The notes: a model not told the origin generated them from the sequence alone. A stretch of 64,000 nucleotides of DNA from JBBQXH01 sp963710975 (GCA_963710975.1 CAVQCG010000002.1:1-64000); one strand, 5' to 3'; counted from the first letter of the stretch, positions 34,712-45,051 are shown. Made by a program: numbers and translations.

Positions 34712-35680
34712 CATGGCCGCGAAGGCAACGCGGTTCGGAAAGCCGCTCCCGTCGGGGGGCACGATCGGCGTGCCCTCCCCCGCGACCCCGTACAACAACC
34801 GCTCAGAGGTGTTGCGTGGTGTGGAGTGGTGGGAGGCGCGCGGATACCGGGTCAAGCTCTCCGACGGGATCTACGCTCGAGACGACTGGGTCGCGGGGGA
34901 CGCCGAGAGCCGAGCGCGCGACCTCGAGGCCATGTTCAGCGGATCCCGAGGTCGACGTCGTCCAGTGCGCCCGCGGCGGCTACGGATCCGCCCAGCTGAT
35001 CCCGTACCTCGATTTCGACCTGATAGCCGCGAACCCCAAGGCCTTCGTCGGCTACTCCGACATCACCGCGCTCCACGTCGCGCTCCGCCAGAAGGCGGGG
35101 CTCGCCACGTTCTACGGCTACGGTCTCCACGGCGTCGGCGACCCGGAGACGACGACGTTCATCGACAGACCGCCTCCTCTCGGTGCTGGGAGGCCAGACG
35201 ACGGGTGCGGTTCCGCCGAATCCGGACGACCCGTGGGTCCGTGCGATCGTCCCCGGGAAGGTCACGGCGCCACTCGTCGGTGGCTGCTTCTGGCTCCTCA
35301 TGCAGACCATGGGAACTCCGTGGGAGTTCGAGGCGGAGGGCTGCATCCTGTTCCTCGAGGACACGGACCACCCGGCCTGGTACTTCGACGGGTTCCTCGT
35401 TCAGCTGCAGCAGGCCGGCAAACTCGACGGCGTCGCCGGCGTCGTAGTCGGTGAGGTGACAGACAGCGATTGGCCGCATCAGGGCTCGAACGACTTCCCT
35501 CGCGTGAAGTCGATCGAGGACGTGCTCGAGGAGCGCCTCGCGCCGCTCGGCGTGCCGTTCCTCTACAACCTGCCGCTCGGCCACGGCAAGCATCTCGCGA
35601 CACTTCCGCTCGGTGTGACGGCGACACTGGATGCCGACAACCGGACGCTTTCGATAGACGAGCCCGCGCTCGTGACATAG
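34712..35680 (+). pseudogene. LD-carboxypeptidase (S66 family), frameshifted
   Basis: A peptidoglycan-recycling muramoyltetrapeptide carboxypeptidase (MccF/LdcA-like) that removes terminal D-alanine. The serine nucleophile is in VGYSDITALH (near 35050), the C-terminal part has LPLGHGKHLATLPLG with the histidine, and RGGYGSAQLIPYLDFD is a family block. Two frame changes, near 34940 and 35175, split the reading frame; otherwise the length (about 320 residues) is normal. ATG at 34712 begins MAAKATRFGKPLP. It is placed between two peptide-importer operons, which suits uptake and recycling of wall peptides. Confidence 0.87.
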
Positions 35681-35727
35681 GATCACGAACCCTCGTGGGG
35701 ACGAGGGACACGCTGAAAGGAGAGGGC

Positions 35728-37511
35728 ATGAGGTTACGGGTGCTTCTGACGGGGGCGGTGGCTCTTGTCATCGCGGTCGCGGCCGCCGGGTGCGGTGGCG
35801 GAGGAAACTCGGGCGGGGAGGCACCGGCGGACACCTCGGCTGCCTCGAGTGGATCGTCTGGTGACACGCAGACGACCGAAACGAGCGGGGGAACCGTCAA
35901 GCCGGGCGGGATCCTCCGGATCGGAACGATCAGCTACATCGACTCGCTGAACCCGTTCAACTGGATCCAGTCGCAGTCCGGAAATGCCATGATCATGATC
36001 TTCCCCCAGCTCGTGCAGTACGACTACACGGACAAGGGCTTCGAGATCGTCGGCGACTGGGCCGACTCCTGGGAGACTTCGGCCGACGGGAAGGACTGGA
36101 CCTTCCACCTGAAGCCGGGCGCGAAGTGGTCCGACGGCACGCCGATGACCGCCGACGACGCTGCCTGGACGATCAACACGACCGTCAAGTACCAGGACGG
36201 GCCGACGGCCGGAATGGCGACTGCGCTCTCCCACGTGACGAGCGCGGACGCCATCGACGACACGACCGTCGTGCTCCACTACGAGGCGCCCGTGGGCAAC
36301 GTGCTCGACCAGCTCGAGCAGCTCTGGATTCTTCCGCGCCACGTCTGGGAGCCGCTCGCTGGAGCCGATGGGAAAGGGCTCAGGACGTACCACCCCGAGC
36401 AGCACCTGCCGATGGTCACGGGCGGGGCGTACACGATGAAGCAGTGGGAGAAGAAGGGAACGACGGTCTTCATCGCCGACCCGAACTACTACGGCACGCC
36501 TTCGAATGCCGAGGCCGTCGCGCTCACGTACTACACGAACTCGGACGCCGTCATCTCCGACCTGAAGAACGGGAACATCGACTGGGTCGACCAGGTGCCG
36601 TTCAACGCGATCGACGTCCTCAAGAAGGACGACAACGTCGTTCTGAACGAGGTTCCCGGCGCCGAGACCACGAACATCACCTGGAACTCGAATCCTCGGA
36701 AACCGATGAATCGAGAGCTTCTCGACCCCAAGGTCAAGAAGGCGCTCTCGATGTGCGTCGACCGTCAGCAGATCATCGACGTGGTCTTCAGCGGATACGC
36801 GACACTCGTCGACAGCATCGTCGGCCACATCTCGCCGCTCGAGAATCCGAACGTCGGCCCGCTCGAGTACAACTGCGACGCGGCGAACAAGATGCTCGAC
36901 GACCTCGGATACACGCGCGGCATCGGACGGCATCCGGGTGGCACCGGCCACGACCGGCACGTACGCGCAGGATGCTCATCCGATGAAGTACGAGATCGTC
37001 ACGCCAACCAGCACGGACTTCAACATCGACCGCGAGTTCGACATCGTGAAGACGGGTTTCGCCGAGCTCGGGGTCGAGGTGACGCAGAAGGTGGGCGGCG
37101 ACACCGTAGCCACCTACGCGATCGAGACCGGCAGCGACTGCGACATCAAGGCGTCGACCGGGTACACGGGCTTCGACATCGCCATGTGGGACTGGATCCC
37201 GTACATCGACCCCGACCCCATGCTCTCGTACCTGACGAAGGCCCAGTGGTGCGTCTGGAACGACACCGGCTGGGACAATCCCGAGTACGACAAGATGTAC
37301 CAGGAGCAGGGCATCACAATCGATCCCGAGAAGCGCAAGCAGATCGTCTACGAGATGCAGCAGATCGTCTATGACGAGTTCGTCTACACCCAGCTGATCA
37401 ACCAGGACTACTTCGACGCGCACGTGAAGACGTGGATCATTCCGACGAACGATCACGAACCTGAACGCCTACTCGAAGCTCTACTACACGGTCCCGGGCC
37501 AGGCCGGATAG
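35728..37511 (+). pseudogene. peptide ABC transporter substrate-binding lipoprotein (operon 2), frameshifted
   Basis: An SBP_bac_5 family binding protein of about 590 residues. It has a lipoprotein signal (AVAAAGC, Cys22), a Ser/Thr/Gly linker, and the family opening GGILRIGTISYIDSLNPFN. KDWTFHLKPGAKWSDGTPMTADD follows. The RBS AAAGGAG stands before the ATG. Two frameshifts interrupt it, near 36915 (after DLGYTRG) and near 37450 (before the final NLNAYSKLYYTVPG); both parts are otherwise well conserved. It is the first gene of the complete operon 2. If the breaks are errors, this is a functional receptor. Confidence 0.9.
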
Positions 37512-37554
37512 GGATAGGGGGACAGCGCCGGAACCGAACTGAGAAACTGGGGAC

Positions 37555-38532
37555 GTGCGAGGCACCGACTACGTTCTGAAGCGAGTCGGATTCGCGATCG
37601 TGACCGTCTTCGTCGCGATCACACTCAACTTCGTCCTGTTTCGAGCCGTTCCCGGCGACGCAGTCGACGCTCTGCGCTGCCGATCGTGCACGGCCCAGTT
37701 CAAGGAGGCCCAGCGTAAGGAGCTGGGCCTCGACCAGTCGAAATGGGAGCAATACAAGCTCTACGTCACGGGTCTCTTCCACGGAGATCTCGGAAACTCG
37801 CTCCGCAGCGAGAAGCCGGTGAGGGGCGAGCTGTGGGAGCCGATTCGCAACACGCTCCCGATGATCGCGCTCGGGACCCTCTTCTCGATCATCTTCGGGA
37901 CGCTCGTGGGGGTGGTCGCCTCCTGGAGGCGGGGCACGTTCGCCGATAAGGGCGGTCTGTACACCGCACTCGGTTTCTATTCGATGCCAACGCAGTGGCT
38001 GGGCCTGCTCATGGTCCTGTTCGTTGCCGGAGCAGTTGGCTTACCGACATCCGGCATCGAGACACCGACGCTCGACATCCTCGGCGACGCGTCAACGTGG
38101 GACATCTTCGTCGACCGGATCCGCCACATGATCCTGCCGGCGTTGACGCTCGGGCTCGTCCTCTACGGCGACTACGCCCTCATCGTCCGCTCGGCGATGC
38201 TCGAGACGCTCGGCGAGGATTACGTCCTGACCGCTCGCGCGAAGGGACTGCGGAACTGGTCGATCGTCTGGCGCCACGGATTCCGAAACGCGCTGTTGCC
38301 GATCGTGACGCTGATCGCACTCTCGCTCGGCTTCATCATCGGCGGCTCGATCACCATCGAGTACGTCTTCTCGTATCCAGGTCTCGGCCTACTGACGGTC
38401 GAGGCGATCGACCAGCGTGACTGGCCCGTGCTGCAGGGGATCTTCCTGCTCCTGACGCTATCGGTGATCGCGTTCAACCTGATCGCCGATCTCATGTACG
38501 TGAAGCTCGACCCGAGAGTGGCCGCTGCATGA
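37555..38532 (+). CDS. peptide ABC transporter permease, DppB/OppB type (operon 2)
   Basis: A 325-residue permease with six hydrophobic segments and the loop EDYVLTARAKGLRNWSIVWRHGFRNALLPIV (about residues 221-251) that contacts the ATPase. The first external loop contains a CxxC pair (LRCRSCTAQ, near residue 43) not usual for DppB, possibly a disulfide. GTG at 37555 is 43 bases after the binding-protein stop. Its stop overlaps the next gene by four bases (ATGA). The ending KLDPRVAAA is typical. Confidence 0.95.
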   Translation: MRGTDYVLKRVGFAIVTVFVAITLNFVLFRAVPGDAVDALRCRSCTAQFKEAQRKELGLDQSKWEQYKLYVTGLFHGDLGNSLRSEKPVRGELWEPIRNTLPMIALGTLFSIIFGTLVGVVASWRRGTFADKGGLYTALGFYSMPTQWLGLLMVLFVAGAVGLPTSGIETPTLDILGDASTWDIFVDRIRHMILPALTLGLVLYGDYALIVRSAMLETLGEDYVLTARAKGLRNWSIVWRHGFRNALLPIVTLIALSLGFIIGGSITIEYVFSYPGLGLLTVEAIDQRDWPVLQGIFLLLTLSVIAFNLIADLMYVKLDPRVAAA

Positions 38533-39497
38533 GCGTCACGCCCCCGACTGCCCTCAACGAGGCCGCCGTCGACTACCCGGAGGAGGTCTCGGGATCGTTC
38601 GCCCGGCGAGTCCTCCGCAGCACGGCGCTGAGACAGCCTGCGACCCTGATCGGGATCGCTATCCTCGCGATCTTCATCTTCGTGGCGGTCTTCGCTCCGT
38701 TCCTCGAGCCGTACAACCCCCGAGAGAAGACGGGCCCGGTGTACGCACATCCGAGCAGCGCCCACTGGCTGGGAACGGATGACGGCGGCGCCGACATGCT
38801 CTCGCTCGTGATCGCTGGCTCGCGCGTGTCGCTCATCGTCGGCTTCGTCGCCGCCCTCGTCGCCATGCTGATCGGCGGCACCGTCGGCATCTTCGCCGGC
38901 TTCTTCGGCAACAAGACCGACAACGTCCTCATGCGGATCACGGACTACATGCTCGTGATCCCGGACATCCCCCTGATGATCATCGTCGCGGCCCTCTTCG
39001 GACGAAACCTCTGGAACATCATCTGGATCATCGGGATCATCTACTGGACGTCGACCGCGCGGCTGATCCGCGCGCAGGTGAAGAGCGTGCGACAGCGGGT
39101 CTACGTCAAACGTGCGCACTCGCTCGGAGCGGGCAACAGCAGGCTCATCTTCAAGCACGTCCTGCCCCAGGTCGCGCCTCTCCTCATCGCAAACACGGTG
39201 CTGATGATCGCGCTCGCGATCTTCGCCGAGACCTACATCACCTTCCTCGGCCTCGGCGATCCGGCCCTCATCTCGTGGGGGAAGCTGATCGAGAACGCGT
39301 TCAAGGGCGACGCAGTCCTGAACAGCGCCTGGTGGGCGATCGTTCCGCCCGGTCTCTGCGTCACGGTCGTGATCCTTGCCTGCACGATGATCGGGCAGTC
39401 GATGGAGGACGCCCTCAACCCGCGGATCCGGGTCGGGCATCTCGCCGTACGGAGGTTCCGTGTCCGGCCGCTCAAGGGCAAGCTGGACAGCGAATGA
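38529..39497 (+). CDS. peptide ABC transporter permease, DppC/OppC type (operon 2)
   Basis: A 322-residue permease. It has an N-terminal cytoplasmic tail, a first membrane segment near residue 40, the DppC periplasmic block HWLGTDDGGADMLSLVIAGSRVSL and the EAA-like loop VYVKRAHSLGAGNSRLIFKHVLPQVAPL. The TFLGLGDPALISWGKL block is diagnostic. It is intact, in contrast to its counterpart in operon 1. It overlaps its neighbours by four bases on each side. Confidence 0.96.
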   Translation: MSVTPPTALNEAAVDYPEEVSGSFARRVLRSTALRQPATLIGIAILAIFIFVAVFAPFLEPYNPREKTGPVYAHPSSAHWLGTDDGGADMLSLVIAGSRVSLIVGFVAALVAMLIGGTVGIFAGFFGNKTDNVLMRITDYMLVIPDIPLMIIVAALFGRNLWNIIWIIGIIYWTSTARLIRAQVKSVRQRVYVKRAHSLGAGNSRLIFKHVLPQVAPLLIANTVLMIALAIFAETYITFLGLGDPALISWGKLIENAFKGDAVLNSAWWAIVPPGLCVTVVILACTMIGQSMEDALNPRIRVGHLAVRRFRVRPLKGKLDSE

Positions 39498-40471
39498 GCC
39501 AGCCCGTCCTCGAAGTCGACGACCTCCACGTCTGGTTCGATCTTCCGAGCGGCGGCCAGCTCCATGCCGTACAGGGAATCAGCTTCGAGCTCGCGACCGG
39601 GGAGCGGCTCGGCCTGGTCGGCGAGTCCGGCTGCGGAAAGACGACGGCGATCCTCGCAGTCATGGGGCTCCTCCCACCGACGGCCACCGTGGCGGGGCGG
39701 GTGCTGTTCAAGGGCGACAGCATCCTCGAGCAGGGGGAGCAGACCGTCTCCGAGCACCGCTGGAAGGACATCGCGATGGTCTTCCAGGGAGCGATGAACG
39801 CGTTCAATCCAGTGAAGCGGATCGGTGAGCAGATCGTCGAGCCGATGGAGCTGCACGAGACGGCGGAAGGAAAGACCGCACGACGCAATGCGGGCGAACT
39901 GCTCGAGTTCGTCGGCATCCCCGCGGCCCGAGCGCGGGACTACCCGCACGAGTTCTCCGGCGGCATGCGCCAGCGCGCTGCCATCGCGATGGCTCTCGCA
40001 TGCCACCCCGCCGTCCTCCTCGCCGACGAGCCGACGACGGCACTCGACGTCATGGTGCAGGCACAGATCCTCGAGCTCCTCACCCGCTTGACGGACGGGC
40101 TGGGCCTCTCGCTCGTGCTCGTCACGCACGACCTCGCAGTCGTCTCGCAGACCTGCCATCGCGCCGCGGTCATGTACGCGGGCAAGATCGTCGAGACCGC
40201 CTCGACCGAATCGCTCTACCACGATCCTCGCCATCCCTACACCCGCCTCCTCTTCGCCGCGACCCCCGACCTGATCGGGAAGGAAGCCGTCGCGTCTATT
40301 CCGGGCACCCCGCCAAGGCTCGACCGGGATATGACCGGTTGCCCGTTTGCCCCTCGCTGCGACCGAGCCTTCGACCCCTGCCGCACCGTGGAGCCGCGGC
40401 CCATCCCGGTCGGCGCAGGACACGAGGCCGCGTGTCACCTCAACGATCCGGCGATGAAGGCAGCGTCGTGA
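39494..40471 (+). CDS. peptide ABC transporter ATPase, DppD/OppD type (operon 2)
   Basis: A 325-residue ATPase. Walker A is GESGCGKTT near residue 43, Q-loop FQGAMNAFNP, signature FSGGMRQRAAIAMAL and Walker B LLADEPTTALD. H-loop LVTHDLAVVSQ follows. The C-terminal oligopeptide domain with CPFAPRCDRAFDPC is the cysteine-rich segment that in some OppD proteins binds an Fe-S cluster. The ATG overlaps the oppC-type stop. It pairs with the next ATPase as a heterodimer. Confidence 0.96.
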   Translation: MSQPVLEVDDLHVWFDLPSGGQLHAVQGISFELATGERLGLVGESGCGKTTAILAVMGLLPPTATVAGRVLFKGDSILEQGEQTVSEHRWKDIAMVFQGAMNAFNPVKRIGEQIVEPMELHETAEGKTARRNAGELLEFVGIPAARARDYPHEFSGGMRQRAAIAMALACHPAVLLADEPTTALDVMVQAQILELLTRLTDGLGLSLVLVTHDLAVVSQTCHRAAVMYAGKIVETASTESLYHDPRHPYTRLLFAATPDLIGKEAVASIPGTPPRLDRDMTGCPFAPRCDRAFDPCRTVEPRPIPVGAGHEAACHLNDPAMKAAS

Positions 40472-41478
40472 GCACGAACGGCTCGGTCCCGTTACTCGAG
40501 GTCGAGAACCTCGTAACTCACTTTGGCGTGCCCCGGGGCATCGTCGGAACCATGACGCGCAAACCCAAGCTGACCGTCCACGCAGTCGAGGGAGTCTCGT
40601 TCTCGATCCGCCCCGGGGAGATGCTCGCGCTCGTAGGCGAGTCGGGGTGCGGAAAGACGACGGCTGCGCAGACCGCGCTACGGCTCATCGACCCGGAAAG
40701 CGGGACGATTCGCTTCAAGGGCCAGGACATCACGCGGCTGAAGTCTCGCGAGCTCAGGCCGTTGCGCCGGCGTATGCAGATCATCTACCAGGATCCGTAT
40801 GAGTCCCTCGATCCGCGCTTCCGCGTCCGGCACACGATCGAGGAGCCGCTCCTCGTCCACGGACTTGCTGAGAACGGAGATGAGCGCCGAAAGATGGTGT
40901 TCGACGCGCTCGTACGGGCGGGCCTGACCCCACCGGAGCTGTTCGCCGAACGGTATCCGCACGAGCTCTCGGGCGGGCAGCGCCAGCGGGTCGCGATCGC
41001 TGCCGGCCTCGTCCTCGAGCCGGAGCTCCTGATCGCAGACGAGCCCGTTTCGATGCTCGACGTGTCCGTCCGAGCCGGGATCCTCTCGTTGCTCGACGGG
41101 CTGCGGAAGTCTGGTCTGGGGATCCTCATGATCACCCATGACCTCTCGACCGCGGCCCACTATGCGGACAGGATCGCGGTCATGTATCTCGGCCGCATCG
41201 TCGAGGAGGGGCCCGCACAGGAGGTCGTCTCCAATCCGCAGCATCCGTACACACAGGCGCTCATCTCCGTGGTGCCGAAACCCGACCCTCGCCATCGCTC
41301 GAAGCCCCAGATCCTCACCGGAGAGACACCGAACCCGGTTCACGTGCCGTCCGGCTGCCGCTTCCATCCGCGCTGCCCGAAGGCGTTCGACCGCTGCCAG
41401 GCCGACGATCCGGTCGCGCTCATTCCGTGCGGCGCCAACGGCCACACCGCCGCTTGCTGGCTGATCGCCGGCTCGTAG
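40468..41478 (+). CDS. peptide ABC transporter ATPase, DppF/OppF type (operon 2)
   Basis: A 336-residue ATPase. Walker A is GESGCGKTT, followed by the DppF Q-loop IYQDPYESLDPRF, signature LSGGQRQRVAIAAGL and Walker B LIADEPVSMLDVSVRA. The C-terminal block CRFHPRCPKAFDRC is intact. GTG at 40468 overlaps the previous stop (GTGA). It starts with an extra 20-residue insertion near the N-terminus (RGIVGTMTRKPKLTVH) that is common in the F-type subunit. It completes operon 2. Confidence 0.96.
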   Translation: MSTNGSVPLLEVENLVTHFGVPRGIVGTMTRKPKLTVHAVEGVSFSIRPGEMLALVGESGCGKTTAAQTALRLIDPESGTIRFKGQDITRLKSRELRPLRRRMQIIYQDPYESLDPRFRVRHTIEEPLLVHGLAENGDERRKMVFDALVRAGLTPPELFAERYPHELSGGQRQRVAIAAGLVLEPELLIADEPVSMLDVSVRAGILSLLDGLRKSGLGILMITHDLSTAAHYADRIAVMYLGRIVEEGPAQEVVSNPQHPYTQALISVVPKPDPRHRSKPQILTGETPNPVHVPSGCRFHPRCPKAFDRCQADDPVALIPCGANGHTAACWLIAGS

Positions 41479-41482
41479 ACGG

Positions 41483-42915
41483 ATGACCGACGCCCGCAGG
41501 CGCTGGACGCTGATCGCCTGCTGTTGCTCGCAGTTCATGATCCTGCTCGACGTCACGACGCTGAACGTAGCCCTGCCTTCGATTCAGCGCGAGCTCGACG
41601 TCTCGAGCGGCAACCTCGTCTGGGTGATCAACGCCTACGTCCTCTCGCTCGCGTCGCTGATCCTCGTCGCCGGAACGCTCGGCGACCGCTATGGACGCAA
41701 GCGGGTGTTCGTCGCCGGCTTCGTCCTCTTCACGATCTTCTCGATCGGCTGCGCCGTCTCGACGACCGACGGCATGCTGATCACGTTCCGCGCCTTGCAG
41801 GGGGCCGGGGCAGCATTGCTCGCCCCTCTCTCGCTGTCGATCCTCGTCGACGCGTACCCACCGGAGCGGCGCGCCTGGGCAATCGGGATCTGGGCCACCG
41901 TCGCAGGCCTCGGGTTCGCCGGCGGGCCGATCCTCGGCGGGCTGCTGATCAGCGCCTTCGACTGGTCGGCGATCTTCTGGCTGAACGTGCCCGTCGGAAT
42001 TGCCGGTGCCCTCCTGACGCTCGCCTACGTCCGCGAGTCGCGCGACCCGAACGCGCGCCGGCTCGACCTCATCGGTGCCGCACTGGTGTCGGCGGGCCTC
42101 TTCTGTCTCACGTTCGCGCTTATCGAGAGCGACGACCACGCCTGGACGTCGGCGTTCACGCTCGGGTTCCTCGGCGCCGCTGCCGTCCTGCTCGCGCTCT
42201 TCGTCGCTCGCGAGGCGCGGACCCGGATCCGATGCTTCCGCTCGGGTTCTTTCGGCGCAGGGTGTTCGCGCGCGCGAATGCGCTGTACGCCGTCCTCTAC
42301 GCGGCCCTGGCCGGAGTCCTCTTCTTCATCTCCCTCTACTTCCAGAACGTCAAGGGCTACTCGGCGCTCGAGACCGGCGTCTCCTGGCTGACGATGAACG
42401 TACCGTTCCTCGCGGTGTCCGTCATCGCAGGACAGATCCAGGGGCGCTTTGGAGCGCGCCGCGTCGTCTTCGTCGGCACCCTGCTCAGCGGGATCGGAGT
42501 GCTCGCCTTCGCACCCCTCGGTGTGGGCTCCTCCTTCGCGCTCTCGATCCCGGCGTACGTCATCATCGGCTTCGGCTACGGCCTCTGCGTCCCCGCTCTC
42601 TCGACAGTCGCGATGGGCGCGATCGAAGTGCAGCACGCAGGGGTCGCATCTGGAGTGCTGAACACGTCGAGGCAGGTCGGGGCCGCGGTCGGCCTCGCCG
42701 CGCTCACCGCGATCGGGGTCGCGGCAGCCGGAGGCCCGTGGAGCAACCCCACCGCGTTCGTGAGCGCGATGCGATGGGCCATGATCGTCGCCGGAGTCCT
42801 GGTCCTCGCGTCGACCCCGCTCGTGTTCTGCTCCCGCGACGAGCCGGAGCGCTGGGTCGCAAAGGAGAAACTCCCAGACGAAAAGTACGGGGGCCGGACA
42901 AGCCGGCCCCCGTGA
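41483..42915 (+). pseudogene. MFS drug exporter, DHA2 (EmrB/QacA) type, one frameshift
   Basis: A fourteen-helix exporter of about 475 residues. Part one reads QFMILLDVTTLNVALPSIQREL, the motif D1 hallmark of DHA2, then GDRYGRKR (motif A), LQGAGAALLAPLSLSIL and GGPILGGLL (motif C). The frame breaks once near 42222 by an apparent one-base loss, then continues DPMLPLGFFRRRVFARAN, GFGYGLCVPALSTVAMG and to the stop. The last codons form a strong GC hairpin that can end transcription. It starts five bases after the oppF-type stop, so it may be co-transcribed with operon 2. Confidence 0.9.
42889..42911. terminator. bidirectional GC hairpin between the MFS gene and groEL
   Basis: A perfect 9-bp stem GGGGGCCGG/CCGGCCCCC with a 5-nt loop, overlapping the last codons of the MFS gene. 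Smaller hairpins GCGCC-TTC-GGCGC and GCAGC-TTC-GCTGC follow to 42970, all in the 62-bp space between convergent genes. T-rich tracts are short, so efficiency is uncertain. Confidence 0.6.
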
Positions 42916-42973
42916 CGCCTTCGCGGCCTGGCGCCTTCGGCGCGGCCGCTGCGTGCAGCTTCGCTGCTTTGCC

Positions 42974-44602
42974 CTACATCATCCCGTCCATGCCGCCTGG
43001 CATGGAGGGCATTCCGCCGGCCGACGCCTTCTCGGGCGCCTCGGCGACGATCGCCTCGGTCGTGATGATGTTCTTCGCGATCGACGCAGCGTTCTGGAGC
43101 GCCGACCGGGTGACCATCGTCGGATCGATGATGCCGGCCTTGACGAGGTCGATGTACTCGCCGCTGTCGACGTTCAGGCCCTCGCCCTTCTTGCTGTTGC
43201 GGATCTTGTCGACGACGACCGAGCCCTCGAGCCCGGCGTTGGCCGACAGCTGGCGCAGCGGCTCCTCGAGCGCCCTGACGATGATCGATGCGCCGGTGCG
43301 CTCGTCGCCCTCGAGGCCCTTCAGGTCGATCGAGCCCACCGAGTTCAGAAGCGCGACGCCACCGCCGGGGACGATGCCCTCCTCGAGGGCAGCCCGGGTG
43401 GCCTGCAGCGCATCCTCGACGCGGTGCTTCTTCTCCTTCATCTCCGTCTCCGTTGCAGCGCCGACCTTGACGACTGCAACGCCGCCGGCGAGCTTCGCCA
43501 GCCGCTCCTGCAGCTTCTCACGGTCGAAGTCCGAGTCGGTGTTCTCGACCTCGCCCTTGAGCTGCTTGATGCGGGCCTTGATGCCCTCGCTGTCGCCTGC
43601 GCCGTCGATGATCGTCGTTGAATCCTTATTCACGACGACCTTGCGAGCACGACCGAGCTGGGAGAGCTTCGTGTTCTCGAGCTTGAGGCCCATCTCCTCG
43701 GTGATGACCTCTCCACCGGTGAGGATGGCGATGTCCTCGAGCATGCGCTTGCGGCGGTCACCGAAGCCCGGCGCCTTGACGGCGACGGCGGTGAACGTGC
43801 CACGGAGCTTGTTGACGACGATCGTCGCGAGCGACTCGCCCTCGACGTCCTCGGCGACGATCAGGAGCGGCCTACCGGCCTGGATGACCTGCTCGAGGAT
43901 CGGGAGAATGTCCTTGACCGCGCCGACCTTGGAGTTGGCGATCAGGATGAACGGATCCTGAAGCTCTGCCTCCATCCGCTCGGCGTCGGTGATCATGTAG
44001 GGAGAGAGATAGCCCTTGTCGAACTGCATCCCCTCGGTGAACTCGAGCTCGAGGCCGAATGTCTGGCCCTCTTCGACGTTCACGACGCCGTCCTTGCCGA
44101 CCTTCTCGATCGCGTCGGCGATGACGTCCCCGATCTCGCGCTCGCGCGCCGAGATCGTGGCGACACGGGCGATGTCCTCCTTGCCCGAGACCTCCTTGGA
44201 CTGTGCCTTCAGATCGTCGACCACATTGCCGACGGCCTTCTCGATGCCGCGCTTGAGCGCCATCGGGTTGGCCCCGGCGGCCACGTTCTTGAGGCCTTCG
44301 CGGACGATGGCCTGCGCGAGGACGGTCGCCGTCGTCGTGCCGTCGCCGGCTACGTCGTTCGTGGCCGTCGCAACCTCGCGGACGAGCTGTGCACCCTGGT
44401 TCTCGAAGACGTCCTCGAGCTCGATCTCGCGGGCGATGGTGACGCCGTCGTTCGTGATCGTGGGTGCGCCAAACTTCTTGTCGAGGACGACGTACCGACC
44501 CTTGGGGCCGAGCGTCACCTTGACTGCGTTTGCGAGGACATTCACGCCACGCTCGAGCGCGCGGCGGGCATCCTCATCGAACTTGAGCTCCTTGTGTGCC
44601 AT
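42974..44602 (-). CDS. groEL: 60-kDa chaperonin GroEL
   Basis: A 542-residue chaperonin subunit that folds proteins in a double ring with GroES. The N-terminal KVTLGPKGRYVVLDKKFGAPTITNDGVTIAREIEL, the ATP site GDGTTTATVLAQAI and DGVVNVEEG, and the C-terminal GGMPSMPGGMDGMM repeat are all present. The Gly-Met tail favours a general housekeeping chaperonin. It is separated from groES by about 20 bp and is the second gene of the operon. Confidence 0.98.
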   Translation of the reverse strand: MAHKELKFDEDARRALERGVNVLANAVKVTLGPKGRYVVLDKKFGAPTITNDGVTIAREIELEDVFENQGAQLVREVATATNDVAGDGTTTATVLAQAIVREGLKNVAAGANPMALKRGIEKAVGNVVDDLKAQSKEVSGKEDIARVATISAREREIGDVIADAIEKVGKDGVVNVEEGQTFGLELEFTEGMQFDKGYLSPYMITDAERMEAELQDPFILIANSKVGAVKDILPILEQVIQAGRPLLIVAEDVEGESLATIVVNKLRGTFTAVAVKAPGFGDRRKRMLEDIAILTGGEVITEEMGLKLENTKLSQLGRARKVVVNKDSTTIIDGAGDSEGIKARIKQLKGEVENTDSDFDREKLQERLAKLAGGVAVVKVGAATETEMKEKKHRVEDALQATRAALEEGIVPGGGVALLNSVGSIDLKGLEGDERTGASIIVRALEEPLRQLSANAGLEGSVVVDKIRNSKKGEGLNVDSGEYIDLVKAGIIDPTMVTRSALQNAASIAKNIITTEAIVAEAPEKASAGGMPSMPGGMDGMM

Positions 44603-44622
44603 TCAGCGTTCCTCCGTAGTTC

Positions 44623-44943
44623 CTACGCGGCCTTTTTGGACTTCTTGCTGTCGCTCTTCACGACCTTGGCGAGTACGTCGGACTCGCGGAGGATCAGGTA
44701 CTCCTCGGTGCCGAGCTTGATGTCGGTACCGCCGTACTTGGAGAAGATGATCTCGTCACCCTCCTCGACGTCCATCTCGACGTGCTTGCCGTCTTCGTCC
44801 CGCGGGCCAGGGCCCACCGCGAGGACGTGCCCACGCTGCGGCTTCTCCTTGGCGGTGTCCGGTAGGACGATGCCGCTCGCCAGGACTTCCTCCTCGTCCA
44901 GGACCTGGACGATGAGTCGATCTCCCAGTGGCTTCAGATCCAT
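44623..44943 (-). CDS. groES: 10-kDa co-chaperonin GroES
   Basis: A 106-residue lid of the GroEL chamber. The mobile loop reads EEEVLASGIVLPDTAKEKPQRG, and later blocks VEEGDEIIFSKYGGTDIKLGTEEYLILRESDVLA are typical. The C-terminus has an extra basic tail (VKSDSKKSKKAA). A strong RBS (AAGGAGGG) precedes the ATG. The CIRCE operator lies 31 bases upstream, so HrcA control is expected. Confidence 0.98.
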   Translation of the reverse strand: MDLKPLGDRLIVQVLDEEEVLASGIVLPDTAKEKPQRGHVLAVGPGPRDEDGKHVEMDVEEGDEIIFSKYGGTDIKLGTEEYLILRESDVLAKVVKSDSKKSKKAA

Positions 44944-44973
44944 GAAGCACTCCCTCCTTCGTGATTTCCCGAG

Positions 44974-45000
44974 CTGGCACTCTACTCATGCGAGTGCCAA
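44974..45000 (-). promoter_or_regulatory. CIRCE operator of groES-groEL
   Basis: CTGGCACTC, nine bases, GAGTGCCAA. This is the classical CIRCE architecture (consensus TTAGCACTC-N9-GAGTGCTAA), bound by the heat-shock repressor HrcA. It lies between the promoter at 45017-45045 and the groES start. No hrcA gene is in this window. Confidence 0.93.
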
Positions 45001-45016
45001 AGACTTGCCCGGCGCA

Positions 45017-45045
45017 ACTGTAGCGCACAACGGCCCCGCTCGCAA
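45017..45045 (-). promoter_or_regulatory. predicted sigma-70-type promoter of groES
   Basis: On the minus strand TTGCGA (45045-45040) and TACAGT (45022-45017) are separated by 17 bases. The CIRCE would then fall just downstream of the transcription start, the usual place for repression. The -35 is imperfect. Confidence 0.5.
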
Positions 45046-45051
45046 GCGAGT

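Noticed and set aside
42210..42235. Programmed frameshift in the MFS gene
   Set aside because: No slippery heptamer or downstream structure was visible, and the change is a simple one-base loss like the other errors nearby.
42075..43961. 628-residue plus-strand ORF joining MFS and groEL regions
   Set aside because: It is Ser/Arg/Pro-rich antisense of groEL and out of frame with the MFS gene.
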